From Bradyrhizobium australiense (lineage in GTDB: Bacteria > Pseudomonadota > Alphaproteobacteria > Rhizobiales > Xanthobacteraceae), in NCBI RefSeq assembly GCF_013114825.1, contig NZ_JAAVLX010000003.1, positions 434,001 through 498,000 of the forward strand: a stretch of 64,000 nucleotides of DNA. Reading direction: 5' to 3'. Numbering within the stretch: the stretch's first letter is position 1; every line of letters begins with the position of its first letter. The position numbers and the translations under genes were made by a program. Positions 1-9,914 of the stretch are shown in pieces. Under the pieces are notes generated by a model that saw only the letters and a program-made list of their open reading frames with translations, was not told the origin of the DNA and searched no databases.

Positions 1-913
1 TGCGCTCCGCGACGAAGCGCGCCGCCGCGCGAAGCACGTCGCCCTTAGCTCCGAAGATCGACAACGCCGAATCGGCGCGCGCCAAGAGATCGCGCACGCG
101 CTGCTTGGCGCCGTCGATGCCGAGCTGGGTAACGAAGGTGGTCTTGCCGAGCGCCGCATCCTGTCCGGTCTGCTTGCCGAGCGCCACCGCGTCGCCCTCG
201 ACATCGAGCAAATCGTCGGCAATCTGGAAGGCTTCGCCGAGCGCGCGGCCGTAATCGTCGAGCGCCTGGTATTCCTTTTGCGTGGACTGGCCGAGGATCG
301 CGCCGGCGATGCAGCCATAGCGCAATAGCGCGCCGGTCTTCATCTGCTGCAGCCGCGCCACGTCGACCGGTTCCCGATCGCCGAACCGCCCTTCGCCGGC
401 GAGGTCGAGGATCTGGCCGCCGACCATGCCACCGACGCCGGAGGCGCGCGCCAGCGCCCGCGTCAGGAGCAGGCGCACATTGGCGTCCTCGTGGATCTCG
501 TCGCGGGTGACAATGTCGAACGCCAGCGTCAATAGCCCGTCGCCGGCAAGGATCGCGGTGGCATCGTCGGTCTTCTTGTGCAGCGTCGGCCGGCCGCGGC
601 GCAAATCGCTGTTATCCATTGCCGGCAAATCGTCATGGATCAGGGAATAGCAATGGATGCATTCGAGCGCCGCGCCGACCAGAAGGGCAGCCTCGCGCGG
701 GACACCGAACACGGCGGAACTTTCCACCACCAGAAAGGGCCGGAGCCGCTTTCCGCCGTTAAGGCTGGAATAGCGCATCGCCTCCATCAGCCGCTTCGGC
801 CGCGCGATCTCGTCGGGCAGCAGCGTATCGGACAACAGCTTTGCCAGCAGCGCTTCGGTATCCTCCGCGGTCTGGTCCAGTCGTTTGGCAAAATCGGCAG
901 TGGCGGTCGTCAT
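1..913 (-). CDS. ispA: Farnesyl diphosphate synthase (polyprenyl synthetase), 3' end cut by window
   Basis: The reading frame starts at an ATG on the minus strand (911-913) and stays open to the window edge, about 304 residues. It condenses IPP with DMAPP and geranyl-PP to make farnesyl-PP for quinones, hopanoids and undecaprenyl carrier lipid. The first aspartate-rich motif is visible as IHDDLPAMD (D94, D95, D100), followed by LRRGRPTLH. The second motif, DDLLDVEGD, lies near the C-terminus. IspA proteins are about 300 residues, so only a few C-terminal residues are missing. The gene is divergent from mtgA. The specific product (FPP rather than GGPP) is inferred from the overall resemblance. 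Confidence 0.93.
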   Translation of the reverse strand, partial: MTTATADFAKRLDQTAEDTEALLAKLLSDTLLPDEIARPKRLMEAMRYSSLNGGKRLRPFLVVESSAVFGVPREAALLVGAALECIHCYSLIHDDLPAMDNSDLRRGRPTLHKKTDDATAILAGDGLLTLAFDIVTRDEIHEDANVRLLLTRALARASGVGGMVGGQILDLAGEGRFGDREPVDVARLQQMKTGALLRYGCIAGAILGQSTQKEYQALDDYGRALGEAFQIADDLLDVEGDAVALGKQTGQDAALGKTTFVTQLGIDGAKQRVRDLLARADSALSIFGAKGDVLRAAARFVAER

Positions 914-1035
914 TAAGAATAGCTCCAGATCAATTTGGCCCGGACAATCGTTGATGGCAGGGGCTTCGTCAATTCCATGACGCAGGTCACAAAACCGCTG
1001 GAAAACTCTCGAAATATCATGGAGATGTCACTTGG

Positions 1036-1767
1036 GTGGGGCCTGTTCACCGGTCCCGGACGGCTTGGGCTGAACCGGAAGCATCCAATTTGCGCGTTGT
1101 CCGAATTCTAGTGCTGATCCTGTTGGCAGTGCTGTTGCTGCCCTATCTGGTGACGCCGTTCTACCGCACCGGGCATCCGATCTCGGCGCTGATGGCGTGG
1201 CGATGGCTCAAGGGCGCGCCGGTGTCGCGCCAATGGATCGATTTCAATGCGATTTCGCCCTACCTGCCGCGCTCGGTGGTCGGCTCCGAGGACGCCAAAT
1301 TCTGCAGCCATCGCGGGGTGGATTGGGGGGCATTGCAGGATGCCATCGACGATGCCGAGGACGGTGAGCCCGCCCGCGGCGGATCGACGATTACCCAGCA
1401 GGTGGCGAAGAACCTGTTCCTGTGGCCGGGCCGCAGCGTGGTCCGCAAGGCGCTGGAACTGCCACTCGCAATGTGGATCGACCTGGTGCTGCCCAAGCAG
1501 CGCATCCTGGAAATCTACCTCAACATCGCCGAACTAGGCCCGTCCGGGCAGTTCGGAGCCGAGGCCGGATCAATGTACGCGTTCGGCCATTCGGCCGCGA
1601 CGCTTTCCGCGCGTGAGGCGGCCTTGCTGGCGGCGATCTTGCCCAATCCGGTGCGACGGATCGCCCGCAATCCCGGCCCCGGGGTGCGCCGTCTGGCCGC
1701 CACCTACATGGCGCGGGCCAATGCCGCGGCGCTGCAGCGCTGCTGGAGCGAGAATCGCGCTCTTTGA
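1036..1767 (+). CDS. mtgA: Monofunctional biosynthetic peptidoglycan transglycosylase
   Basis: This is a family GT51 enzyme that polymerises lipid II into glycan strands at the cytoplasmic membrane. An N-terminal membrane anchor spans about residues 21-41. The GT51 signatures follow: [13 protein letters not shown] with the catalytic Glu at 85, then [15 protein letters not shown] at 115-129. It has no transpeptidase domain, and the 243-residue length fits the monofunctional type. I chose the GTG at 1036, with GGAG 11 bases upstream. A TTG at 1090, giving a shorter head just before the anchor, is a real alternative. Confidence 0.93.
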   Translation: MGPVHRSRTAWAEPEASNLRVVRILVLILLAVLLLPYLVTPFYRTGHPISALMAWRWLKGAPVSRQWIDFNAISPYLPRSVVGSEDAKFCSHRGVDWGALQDAIDDAEDGEPARGGSTITQQVAKNLFLWPGRSVVRKALELPLAMWIDLVLPKQRILEIYLNIAELGPSGQFGAEAGSMYAFGHSAATLSAREAALLAAILPNPVRRIARNPGPGVRRLAATYMARANAAALQRCWSENRAL

Positions 1768-1920
1768 GCCAATTTTCGGCCGTTTTTACCGCGGCGTGCC
1801 CTAGCTTTACGCCAGCCCATCCTCTATAAGCGCGGCCTTATCGGCATCGCAGCCCGTGCGCAAAGCGCTGGGCGGTCTGGTTTCGGACGGATGCCTCCGA
1901 CAACACCCTAGAGGACCGTT

Positions 1921-2103
1921 ATGGCCGTTCCCAGAAGAAAAACATCGCCCTCGCGGCGTGGCATGCGCCGCTCGGCGGATGCGCTGAAGAAGCCGACCTA
2001 CGCCGAGGACAAGGATTCCGGCGAGCTGCGCCGTCCGCACCACCTCGACCTGAAGACCGGCATGTACAAAGGCCGGCAGGTGCTGAAAAAGAAGGAATCC
2101 TGA
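1921..2103 (+). CDS. rpmF: 50S ribosomal protein L32
   Basis: This 60-residue basic protein begins [18 protein letters not shown], the standard L32 N-terminus, and keeps the RRPHHLD segment in the middle. It is a structural component of the large ribosomal subunit. It lacks the four zinc-binding cysteines found in some L32 forms, as is usual in alphaproteobacteria. It lies downstream of mtgA in the same direction with a gap of about 150 bases, so it probably has its own promoter. Confidence 0.97.
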   Translation: MAVPRRKTSPSRRGMRRSADALKKPTYAEDKDSGELRRPHHLDLKTGMYKGRQVLKKKES

Positions 2104-2238
2104 TCCGGATAGGGGATAAGGCGCCGCTTCCAGCGGCGTCTGCCCGAATTTGGCCAACGAGTGAGCCAACGGTTCCACAAGGCGAAGCGATGCTTTGCCG
2201 GGGGACATTTCCGGTTTTGCTAGCAAGGCGCGATACCC

Positions 2239-2940
2239 ATGGTTGGTTTTCCGCTGCTTCTGATTCCGCTCGCGATCTACAACATCATCGTCTTCCTGAT
2301 GCCGGAGGTATCATTCACCGATCCGCTGGTGAAGCTGACGCTGATGTCGGGTGCGGAATGGACGGTGACGCTGAGCGACGTGCTGCTCACGCTCGGCATC
2401 TTGCTGCTGCTGGCCGAGGTCATCAAAGGCGCGCGTCCCGGCGCGAAATATCTCACCGACCATCTGCTGTCGCTGATCGTGTTCGGCGCGGCGGCGGCTG
2501 AATTCGTGCTGTGGCCGAAGTTCGGCACCTCGACCTATTTCCTGATGACGGCGCTGTCGCTGGTGGATTTCGTCTCCGGCCTCGCATTGCGGACGCGACG
2601 CCGTGCCGTTCCGGCGGCGGCGCCTCCGTCAAAAAGCGCCGAAAAAGTTGAGGTACCGGCAGCAGCCGAGCCCCAATTCGAGCCCGCGACAGCACCGGCA
2701 CCCTCGCCCGCTGCGCCATCGGTCTCGCCGGCAGCCTCTGTTGCCGAAGCCGTGTTGAAGGATCACCCCGAACCGAAACCGGTGCAGCCCGCCGCCGCGC
2801 CTGAGGCGGCCTCGCCCGCAGCGCCGTCATCGGGAGTGCCTGCACCAGAAGCCGCTTCGCCTGAAATACCGTCGCCGGGATTGCAGCCGGGCTCAGGCTC
2901 TCCGCCACCGCCGGATAAGCCTGATACGCCTCAGCGCTGA
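2239..2940 (+). CDS. Uncharacterised membrane protein with Pro/Ala-rich tail
   Basis: I do not recognise a named family. The first ~120 residues contain about four hydrophobic segments (near residues 3-22, 45-62, 76-92 and 97-115), separated by short polar loops. From residue 125 to the end at 233 the sequence is low-complexity, made almost entirely of Ala, Pro, Ser and Glu, and is probably disordered. The layout suggests a small integral membrane domain with a long flexible tail, whose side of the membrane I cannot tell. It converges with the small minus-strand gene ending at 2942, leaving a one-base gap. Confidence 0.75.
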   Translation: MVGFPLLLIPLAIYNIIVFLMPEVSFTDPLVKLTLMSGAEWTVTLSDVLLTLGILLLLAEVIKGARPGAKYLTDHLLSLIVFGAAAAEFVLWPKFGTSTYFLMTALSLVDFVSGLALRTRRRAVPAAAPPSKSAEKVEVPAAAEPQFEPATAPAPSPAAPSVSPAASVAEAVLKDHPEPKPVQPAAAPEAASPAAPSSGVPAPEAASPEIPSPGLQPGSGSPPPPDKPDTPQR

Positions 2941-2941
2941 T

Positions 2942-3229
2942 CTAGATGATTTGCCGTGTCCGGAAGCCGGTTTTGCAACGCCGGATTTGACTGGCGCCAT
3001 AGGCTGTTTGCGCATCCGCCAGCGAGGCCCGCCTCAGGCCGCGGGTTTGCGGTGTCTGATCGGCGGTCGCGATCAACTGCGCGAGGAAGGTCGGATCGGG
3101 TCGCGGCGTCGCCGCTCGCCGTGACCAGTGCAGGGACTGGGTCACCGGCACCAGCTCGACGCAGGCCGGCTCGTCGAGGTTGACGAACTCGCCGTCCAAA
3201 ATTTCCTCTGATCGATCAATATCCAGCAT
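2942..3229 (-). CDS. Small conserved hypothetical protein
   Basis: This is a 95-residue soluble protein of unknown function. The middle FLAQLIATADQTPQTRGLRR followed by A-x-x-A-x-x-AY resembles short rhizobial hypothetical proteins that carry an FVAQLIAT-type segment, as far as I recall. No signal peptide, membrane segment or metal motif is visible. The reading frame has ordinary high-GC third positions. It ends one base from the end of the convergent membrane-protein gene. Confidence 0.6.
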   Translation of the reverse strand: MLDIDRSEEILDGEFVNLDEPACVELVPVTQSLHWSRRAATPRPDPTFLAQLIATADQTPQTRGLRRASLADAQTAYGASQIRRCKTGFRTRQII

Positions 3230-3462
3230 CGCGCACCGTAGCCGGCTAAACTGTCACGTTTCGGGACGAAACGCCCCACCGCGATCTGACCTCGCAAGGC
3301 CTATGCCGCTCCCTTCCGGTTCGTTCCCGGCTGGCGCGGAAAGTCTGTGAAACATGGTTTCCGGATTATTTATCAACTTTGCCTAGCCTCTCGTTCGAAA
3401 CAGCCACTACCCTTAAGGATAGTGGGAATCACCCGGCCGGTGTCCCGAATCGAGGCGATCTG

Positions 3463-5151
3463 ATGCCCCCTGTCCCGGAAGCCTCCAGCATTCTCGCCTC
3501 GCTAGGCCAGGCGGCTTTCGTCTGGGACCTGATAGCGGACACCATCGCCTGGAGCGACAATGCCGGCGCGGTTTTCACCGACATTCCGGCGGAGGCGCTG
3601 GCGAGTGGCGCCGGGTTCGCCAGGCTGATCGAGCCCTCCCGATCGATCCGGACGGACGCCCTCGCTCAATCGGTGCCGCCGCGGGCCGGCGAAGGCGTCG
3701 CCTACCGGGTCGAATATGGCGTGCGAGCCTCAAGCTCCGCGCCGGTACTCTGGATCGAGGAAACCGGTTGCTGGTTTGCAGGGTCCGACGGCAAGCCAGT
3801 GCGTGCGCAAGGCATTGTCCGCATCAACAATGAGCGCCGTGCCCGCGACGAGCAATTGCTGAAGCTCTCGAGGCACGATCCGTTGACCGGTGAACTCAAT
3901 CGCACGCATCTCGTCGCCTCGCTGGCGGAAGCGATCGAGGAAGCCATGCGTCTCCGATCGACTTGTGCCTTCATGCTGATCGGCATCGATCATTTGGCGC
4001 GCGTCAACGACGCCTTCGGCTTCGACGTCGCGGACGCCGTGATTGCCGAAATCGGAAAACGCATCCGCGCCAAGCTGCGCGGCGGCGACGTGCTCGGGCG
4101 GTTCTCCGGCAACAAGTTCGGGCTGATCCTGAGGAACTGCACCGTCGACGACACCAATATCGCGGCCGAACGCTTCCTGGCCGGGATCCGCGACGAGGTA
4201 ATCCCGACCAAATCCGGCCCCGTCTCGGTGACGGCATCGATCGGCGCGATCAGCATCCCCCGTTACGCCCGCAATGCCGATGAGGCCGTCAACCGCGCCC
4301 AGGAAACGCTAGATGCCGCCAAGCGCCGCCGCGCCGGATCGTTCTCACTGTGGAAGCCGAACGTCGAGCGCGACGCCCAGCGCCGCGTCAACATCCGCGT
4401 CACCGACGAGATCGTCACTGCGCTGAACGAGCGCCGCATCGTCACCGCCTTCGAGCCCGTGGTCGAAGCGCGCTCGCGGCAGCCGGCATTCTATGAATGC
4501 TTGGTGCGGATGGAGCAGGAGGACGGGCAGGCGCTGCTGGCGCCCGATATCGTTCCGGTCGCCGAGCGATTGGGCCTGATCCGGCTGGTCGATCACCGCG
4601 TGCTCGAACTCGCGGTCGCCGAACTCGCGGCGTCGCCGAACGTGCGGCTCAGCCTCAACATCTCGCCCGACACCACCATGGACCCGGATTGGTGGACCGG
4701 AATCGAATCGCTGATGCACGCCCATCCCGGCGCCGGCGAGCGGCTGATTGTCGAGATCACCGAGACGGTTGCGATCCAGGATATTGACGATATCAGGGGC
4801 TTCATCACACGACTTAAAAATTTCGGCAGCCAGATCGCGATTGACGATTTCGGCGCTGGCTACACCTCATTTCGAAACCTGCGCAAGCTCGGCGTCGATA
4901 TCGTGAAGATCGACGGCGCGTTCGTGCAGAACATCGCGCGCTCCGCAGACGATCGCGCTTTCGTGCATACGCTGATCGATCTGGCGAACCGCCTGCAGAT
5001 CAAGACGGTGGCGGAATGGGTGCAGGACGAGGAAGCCGCCGTGATGCTGCGCGAATGGGGCTGCGATTACATCCAGGGTCGCCTGATCGGGCTGGCGTCG
5101 CCGCAACGGCCATGGGCGGTGCCGGATAGCGCGTTGCCCGCGGCGGGCTAG
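3463..5151 (+). CDS. GGDEF-EAL protein with degenerate GGDEF; probable c-di-GMP phosphodiesterase
   Basis: Three regions are visible in the 562-residue product: an N-terminal PAS-like sensory part (about 1-130), a GGDEF domain (about 140-300) and an EAL domain (about 315-555). The GGDEF signature reads SGNKF, so cyclase activity is unlikely. In the EAL domain the motif is ECL, keeping the metal-binding Glu. SLNIS, EITE, IDDFGAGYTS, KIDG, the Glu of VAEW and the Gln of IQGR are also present, so most residues needed for c-di-GMP hydrolysis are kept. I chose the ATG at 3463. An in-frame TTG at 3379 would add 28 residues that look non-domain. No membrane segment is seen, so it should be cytosolic. 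Confidence 0.9.
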   Translation: MPPVPEASSILASLGQAAFVWDLIADTIAWSDNAGAVFTDIPAEALASGAGFARLIEPSRSIRTDALAQSVPPRAGEGVAYRVEYGVRASSSAPVLWIEETGCWFAGSDGKPVRAQGIVRINNERRARDEQLLKLSRHDPLTGELNRTHLVASLAEAIEEAMRLRSTCAFMLIGIDHLARVNDAFGFDVADAVIAEIGKRIRAKLRGGDVLGRFSGNKFGLILRNCTVDDTNIAAERFLAGIRDEVIPTKSGPVSVTASIGAISIPRYARNADEAVNRAQETLDAAKRRRAGSFSLWKPNVERDAQRRVNIRVTDEIVTALNERRIVTAFEPVVEARSRQPAFYECLVRMEQEDGQALLAPDIVPVAERLGLIRLVDHRVLELAVAELAASPNVRLSLNISPDTTMDPDWWTGIESLMHAHPGAGERLIVEITETVAIQDIDDIRGFITRLKNFGSQIAIDDFGAGYTSFRNLRKLGVDIVKIDGAFVQNIARSADDRAFVHTLIDLANRLQIKTVAEWVQDEEAAVMLREWGCDYIQGRLIGLASPQRPWAVPDSALPAAG

Positions 5152-5152
5152 C

Positions 5153-5273
5153 CGTCGTCCCCGCGAACGCGGGGACCCATATGCCGCGGCCCTGCAATGG
5201 TGCAATCGGGTAGACGGCTTCGCTAAACAATCAACAATAGTGGTTATGGGTCGCTGCGCTCGCAGGGACGACG
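5153..5273. repeat. Repeat family A, copy A1 (REPIN-like doublet)
   Basis: Two small GC-rich hairpins face each other across about 80 bases. The left is GTCCCCGCGAACGCGGGGAC and the right ends CGCAGGGACGACG. It starts two bases after the stop codon of the GGDEF-EAL gene. Confidence 0.85.
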
Positions 5274-5290
5274 TGTGGAGAGAGTCGCGT

Positions 5291-5374
5291 AGCCCGGATG
5301 GAGCGAAGCGCAATCCGGGGAAACTCAATCCATCTGCGCGGTGGTCCCGGATTTCGCTTCGCTCCATCCGGGCT
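5291..5374. repeat. Repeat family C, copy C1 (long imperfect palindrome)
   Basis: The left arm AGCCCGGATGGAGCGAAGCG is repeated in inverted form at the right end (CGCTTCGCTCCATCCGGGCT), with about 45 bases between. It lies just downstream of phaR, whose stop is at 5398. Together with A1 it fills the gap between two convergent genes. Confidence 0.85.
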
Positions 5375-5397
5375 GCGAGACTACGAGGCTCGAAGCC

Positions 5398-5997
5398 TTA
5401 CTCTTCCTTCTTCGGTTCTTTCGACATGCGCTCGAGGCGTTCCTGCATGTCCTTCATCTGACGGCGAAGATCGTCGATATTGTCTTCTTCGGGCGCCGGC
5501 TCCGGCACCTTCTCGGATTCGGTCGTGGTCGATCCGGCGCGCGGCGGCACGAACGGCTTGAACATCGAGAACGTCTGCTGAAATAATTCCATGTTGCGGC
5601 GGACGTGTTCTTCGAGCGGCGCAAACGGCGTGCCGCTGAACGTGTTGGTGAGCTGCTTGCGGAATTTTTCCTGCTCGCGCGTCAGCGTATCGATCGACTG
5701 TTCGAGATATTTCGGCACCACCAGCTGCATGCTGTCGCCGTAGAAGCGGATCAACTGCCGCAGGAAAGTGGTGGGCAACAGATTTTGTCCGGCCTTGTTT
5801 TCCTGTTCGAAGATGATCTGCGCCAGCACCTGGCGCGTAATGTCGTCGCCGGTCTTGGCGTCGTAGACGAGAAAATCCTCGCCTTCCTTCACCATCGCGG
5901 CGAGATCCTCGAGCGTCACATAGGTGCTGGTGCCGGTATTATAGAGCCGCCGGTTGGCGTACTTCTTGATGGTCGTAGGTTGGTCTGACTTTGCCAT
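5398..5997 (-). CDS. phaR: Polyhydroxyalkanoate synthesis repressor PhaR
   Basis: The N-terminus carries the PHB/PHA accumulation regulator DNA-binding domain, seen as TIKKYANRRLYNT through LEDLAAMV and DFLVYDAKTGDDITR (residues about 9-70). The PHB_acc repeat with FLRQLIRFYGDSMQ follows at about 85-110. The C-terminal 50 residues are acidic, Pro-rich and helical. PhaR binds PHB granules and represses phasin and related genes until polymer appears. I chose the ATG at 5997 (199 residues), because an in-frame start at 6060 adds 21 non-conserved residues. It is divergent from phaA, so the shared intergenic region could be regulated by it. Confidence 0.94.
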   Translation of the reverse strand: MAKSDQPTTIKKYANRRLYNTGTSTYVTLEDLAAMVKEGEDFLVYDAKTGDDITRQVLAQIIFEQENKAGQNLLPTTFLRQLIRFYGDSMQLVVPKYLEQSIDTLTREQEKFRKQLTNTFSGTPFAPLEEHVRRNMELFQQTFSMFKPFVPPRAGSTTTESEKVPEPAPEEDNIDDLRRQMKDMQERLERMSKEPKKEE

Positions 5998-7496
<1,499 letters not shown>

Positions 7497-7562
7497 ACCA
7501 AAGGCAGAGTGATCGGTTGAATGATGAAAAGATCATCTCGCAACCGCGGCTCGAATTGGTAA

Positions 7563-7598
7563 AGATGAAATGCCCGGTCTCGCGCCGGGCATTTTCAT
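7563..7598. terminator. Hairpin between phaA and phaB
   Basis: A GC-rich stem ATGCCCGG with loop TCTCG and CCGGGCAT is extended by flanking GATGAAA/TTTTCATC and followed by a T-rich stretch. It would act as a terminator or attenuator after phaA, leaving phaB either on read-through or on its own promoter. Confidence 0.7.
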
Positions 7599-7702
7599 CT
7601 CCGTAAGCGTTTTCAAGAACGCTTCAAACCTGAAGATTGAGCGTCGTCAAAAGACCGGGACAATTCCGGCGTACTAAGAAGATTACCAAGGAGGACTACG
7701 AC

Positions 7703-8428
7703 ATGGCACGTGTTGCATTGGTTACGGGGGGTACGAGGGGCATTGGTGCTGCAATCAGCAAGGCGCTGAAAGCTGCGGGCTACAAGGTTGCGGCGAGCTA
7801 CGCCGGCAATGATGCCGCCGCCGAGAAGTTCAAGGCCGAGACCGGCATCCCCGTCTACAAATGGGACGTCAGCTCGTTCGACGCCTGCGCCGAGGGCGTC
7901 AAAAAGGTCGAGGCCGATCTCGGGCCGATCGACGTGCTCGTCAACAATGCCGGCATTACCAAGGACGGGGCCTTCCACAAGATGACGCTCGATCAATGGA
8001 ACGCGGTGATCAACACCAATCTTGGCTCGCTGTTCAACATGACGCGCCCGGTGATCGAGGGCATGCGCGCCCGCAAATTCGGCCGCATCATCAACATCTC
8101 CTCGATCAATGGCCAGAAGGGACAGTTCGGCCAGGTCAACTATTCCGCCGCCAAGGCCGGCGACATCGGCTTCACCAAGGCGCTCGCGCTGGAGAACGCC
8201 AAAGGCGGCGTCACCGTGAACGCGATCTGCCCCGGCTACGTCAACACCGAGATGGTGCAGGCGGTGCCGAAGGAGGTGCTCGAGAAGAGCATTCTGCCGC
8301 TGATCCCGGTCAACCGCCTCGGCGAGCCCGAGGAAATCGCCCGCGCGGTGGTGTTCCTCGCCGCCGATGAGGCCGGCGGCATCACCGGCTCGACCATGAC
8401 GATCAACGGCGGGCAGTACATGGTGTGA
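7703..8428 (+). CDS. phaB: Acetoacetyl-CoA reductase
   Basis: This is a short-chain dehydrogenase of 241 residues that reduces acetoacetyl-CoA to (R)-3-hydroxybutyryl-CoA with NADPH, supplying the PHA synthase. The Rossmann motif TGGTRGIG is at residues 8-15, NNAG follows near 85, and the catalytic Ser, Tyr and Lys are in ISSINGQ and NYSAAKAG. The C-terminus GSTMTINGGQYMV is typical of PhaB. The start at 7703 has a strong AAGGAGG about 10 bases upstream. It follows phaA in the usual order, and no PHA synthase gene is in the window. Confidence 0.95.
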   Translation: MARVALVTGGTRGIGAAISKALKAAGYKVAASYAGNDAAAEKFKAETGIPVYKWDVSSFDACAEGVKKVEADLGPIDVLVNNAGITKDGAFHKMTLDQWNAVINTNLGSLFNMTRPVIEGMRARKFGRIINISSINGQKGQFGQVNYSAAKAGDIGFTKALALENAKGGVTVNAICPGYVNTEMVQAVPKEVLEKSILPLIPVNRLGEPEEIARAVVFLAADEAGGITGSTMTINGGQYMV

Positions 8429-8436
8429 TGTTCTCT

Positions 8437-8525
8437 CGTCATTGCGAGGAGCGATAGCGACGAGGCAATCCATCTTGGCTATACAGGCAAGAAGGATGGA
8501 TTGCTTCGCTTCGCTCGCAATGACG
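8437..8525. repeat. Repeat family B, copy B1
   Basis: The ends are complementary: CGTCATTGCGAGGAGCG on the left and CGCTCGCAATGACG on the right, each joined to an AAGCAATCC-type inner arm. It lies between phaB and the exporter gene and overlaps the false N-terminal extension of the exporter frame. Confidence 0.85.
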
Positions 8526-8531
8526 AAACTC

Positions 8532-9401
8532 ATGCCCCCCCGCACCGCCACGCTGATCGGACTGACCGCGATCCTGATGTGGTCGCTGCTCTCGGTCCTT
8601 ACGGTCGCGACCGGCAAGATCCCGGCTTTCCAGCTCGCGGCGATGACGTTTGCGATCGGTGCCCTGGTTGCCTTTGCCAGCTTCCTGTTCCGGCCCGCCG
8701 CCTTTGGCGCCATGAAGCAGCCGCCAGTCGCCTGGGTCGTCGGCGTCGGCGGATTGTTCGGCTATCACGCGCTGTATTTTCTCGCATTGCGCTACGCGCC
8801 GCCGGCGGAAGCCGGCCTGCTGAACTATCTCTGGCCGCTCCTGATCGTGCTGTTCTCGTCTCTGTTGCCGGGCGAGCGGCTGGCGCCACATCACATCATC
8901 GGTGCGCTGCTCGGGCTTGCCGGCACGGTGCTGCTGTTCGCCGGCAATGGCGCGAGCTTTGCGCCCGGCCAGATCCCGGGGCTGGCGGCGGCCTTCGTCG
9001 CCGCGTTCGTGTGGGCCGCCTATTCGGTGATGTCGCGCAAGCTCAAAGCGGTGCCGACCGACGCGGTGGCCGGCTTCTGCCTTGTCACCGCGCTGCTGGC
9101 GGCACTGGTCCATGGCATGGTGGAGAAGACGGTCTGGCCGGAAACGGCCGGGCAGTGGCTTTCCGTCATGGCGCTCGGCGTCGGCCCGGTCGGCGCCGCG
9201 TTCTTTGTCTGGGACATCGGCATGAAGCGCGGCGACATCCGCGTGCTCGGAGCCGCGTCCTACGCAACGCCTTTGCTATCGACGTTGTTTCTGATCCTCG
9301 CCGGCTTTGCGCAGCCGACCGCCACGATCGCCATTGCCGCGATCCTGATCGCCGGCGGCGGCCTGATCGCGGCGAAGGACATGGTGTGGAAGAAGACGTA
9401 G
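8532..9401 (+). CDS. DMT superfamily exporter (EamA family, YddG-like)
   Basis: The 289-residue protein has about ten hydrophobic segments in two similar halves, the fold of EamA/RhaT-type drug/metabolite transporters. The segment YAPPAEAGLLNYLWPLLIVLFS resembles the YddG aromatic amino-acid exporter subgroup, but the substrate is not proven. The frame is open upstream to 8442, but those residues are encoded by palindromic repeat B1. I therefore prefer the ATG at 8532, with 8520 possible. Location: cytoplasmic membrane. Confidence 0.85.
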   Translation: MPPRTATLIGLTAILMWSLLSVLTVATGKIPAFQLAAMTFAIGALVAFASFLFRPAAFGAMKQPPVAWVVGVGGLFGYHALYFLALRYAPPAEAGLLNYLWPLLIVLFSSLLPGERLAPHHIIGALLGLAGTVLLFAGNGASFAPGQIPGLAAAFVAAFVWAAYSVMSRKLKAVPTDAVAGFCLVTALLAALVHGMVEKTVWPETAGQWLSVMALGVGPVGAAFFVWDIGMKRGDIRVLGAASYATPLLSTLFLILAGFAQPTATIAIAAILIAGGGLIAAKDMVWKKT

Positions 9402-9484
9402 GATGGGTAGAGCGGGAAGCGAAACCCATCACTTTTCACGAGGCGGCGATTGATGGGTATCGCTTCCGCTCCACCCATCCTACG
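9399..9484. repeat. Repeat family D (long palindrome)
   Basis: The left arm GTAGGATGGGTAGAGCGGGA and the right arm, ending GCTCCACCCATCCTAC, are near-perfect inverted copies. The element sits exactly between the ends of two convergent genes and may serve as a bidirectional terminator. Confidence 0.8.
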
Positions 9485-9914
9485 AAGATGGCGACCAGCC
9501 CGGTTCGGCGAGCTCAAATTTCGCAAACTCGAACCCGGGCGCGACGGTGCATCCGACCAGCGTCCAATCGCCGTTGCTTGCAGCGGACTGCCAGGCGTGC
9601 GGAGGCACAACAGCTTGCGGAACTTCGCCGTCAGCCAGATCTGGCCCAAGTCTGACGCTGCGTCGGCCGCTGTCGTCGGCGATCTGCAGCATCAGGGACG
9701 CGCCCGCGTAGTAGTGCCAGGTCTCGACCGCATCGATGCGATGCCAGTGCGAGCGTTCGCCGCGCGCCAACAAAAAATAGATCGCGGTCGATCGCGATCG
9801 CCCGGCGGCGTCGACGCTTTCATCGCGAAACGTCTCGCGATAATGCCCGCCTTCGGGATGCGGCTTCAGGTCGAGCCGCGCGATGATCTCGGCGGCTTGT
9901 TTCGGCAGCGCCAT
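9480..9914 (-). CDS. DUF985 cupin-domain protein
   Basis: The 144-residue protein is a single cupin domain of the DUF985/Cupin_5 type. HPEGGHYRETFR lies near the N-terminus, TAIYFLLARGERSHWHRIDAVETWHYYAG follows, and VPPHAWQSA lies in the second half. These give the His/Glu cluster expected to hold a metal. The substrate is unknown. Its start codon overlaps the gloB stop (TGATG), so the two genes are probably translationally coupled. The end overlaps repeat D by a few bases. Confidence 0.85.
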   Translation of the reverse strand: MALPKQAAEIIARLDLKPHPEGGHYRETFRDESVDAAGRSRSTAIYFLLARGERSHWHRIDAVETWHYYAGASLMLQIADDSGRRSVRLGPDLADGEVPQAVVPPHAWQSAASNGDWTLVGCTVAPGFEFAKFELAEPGWSPSS

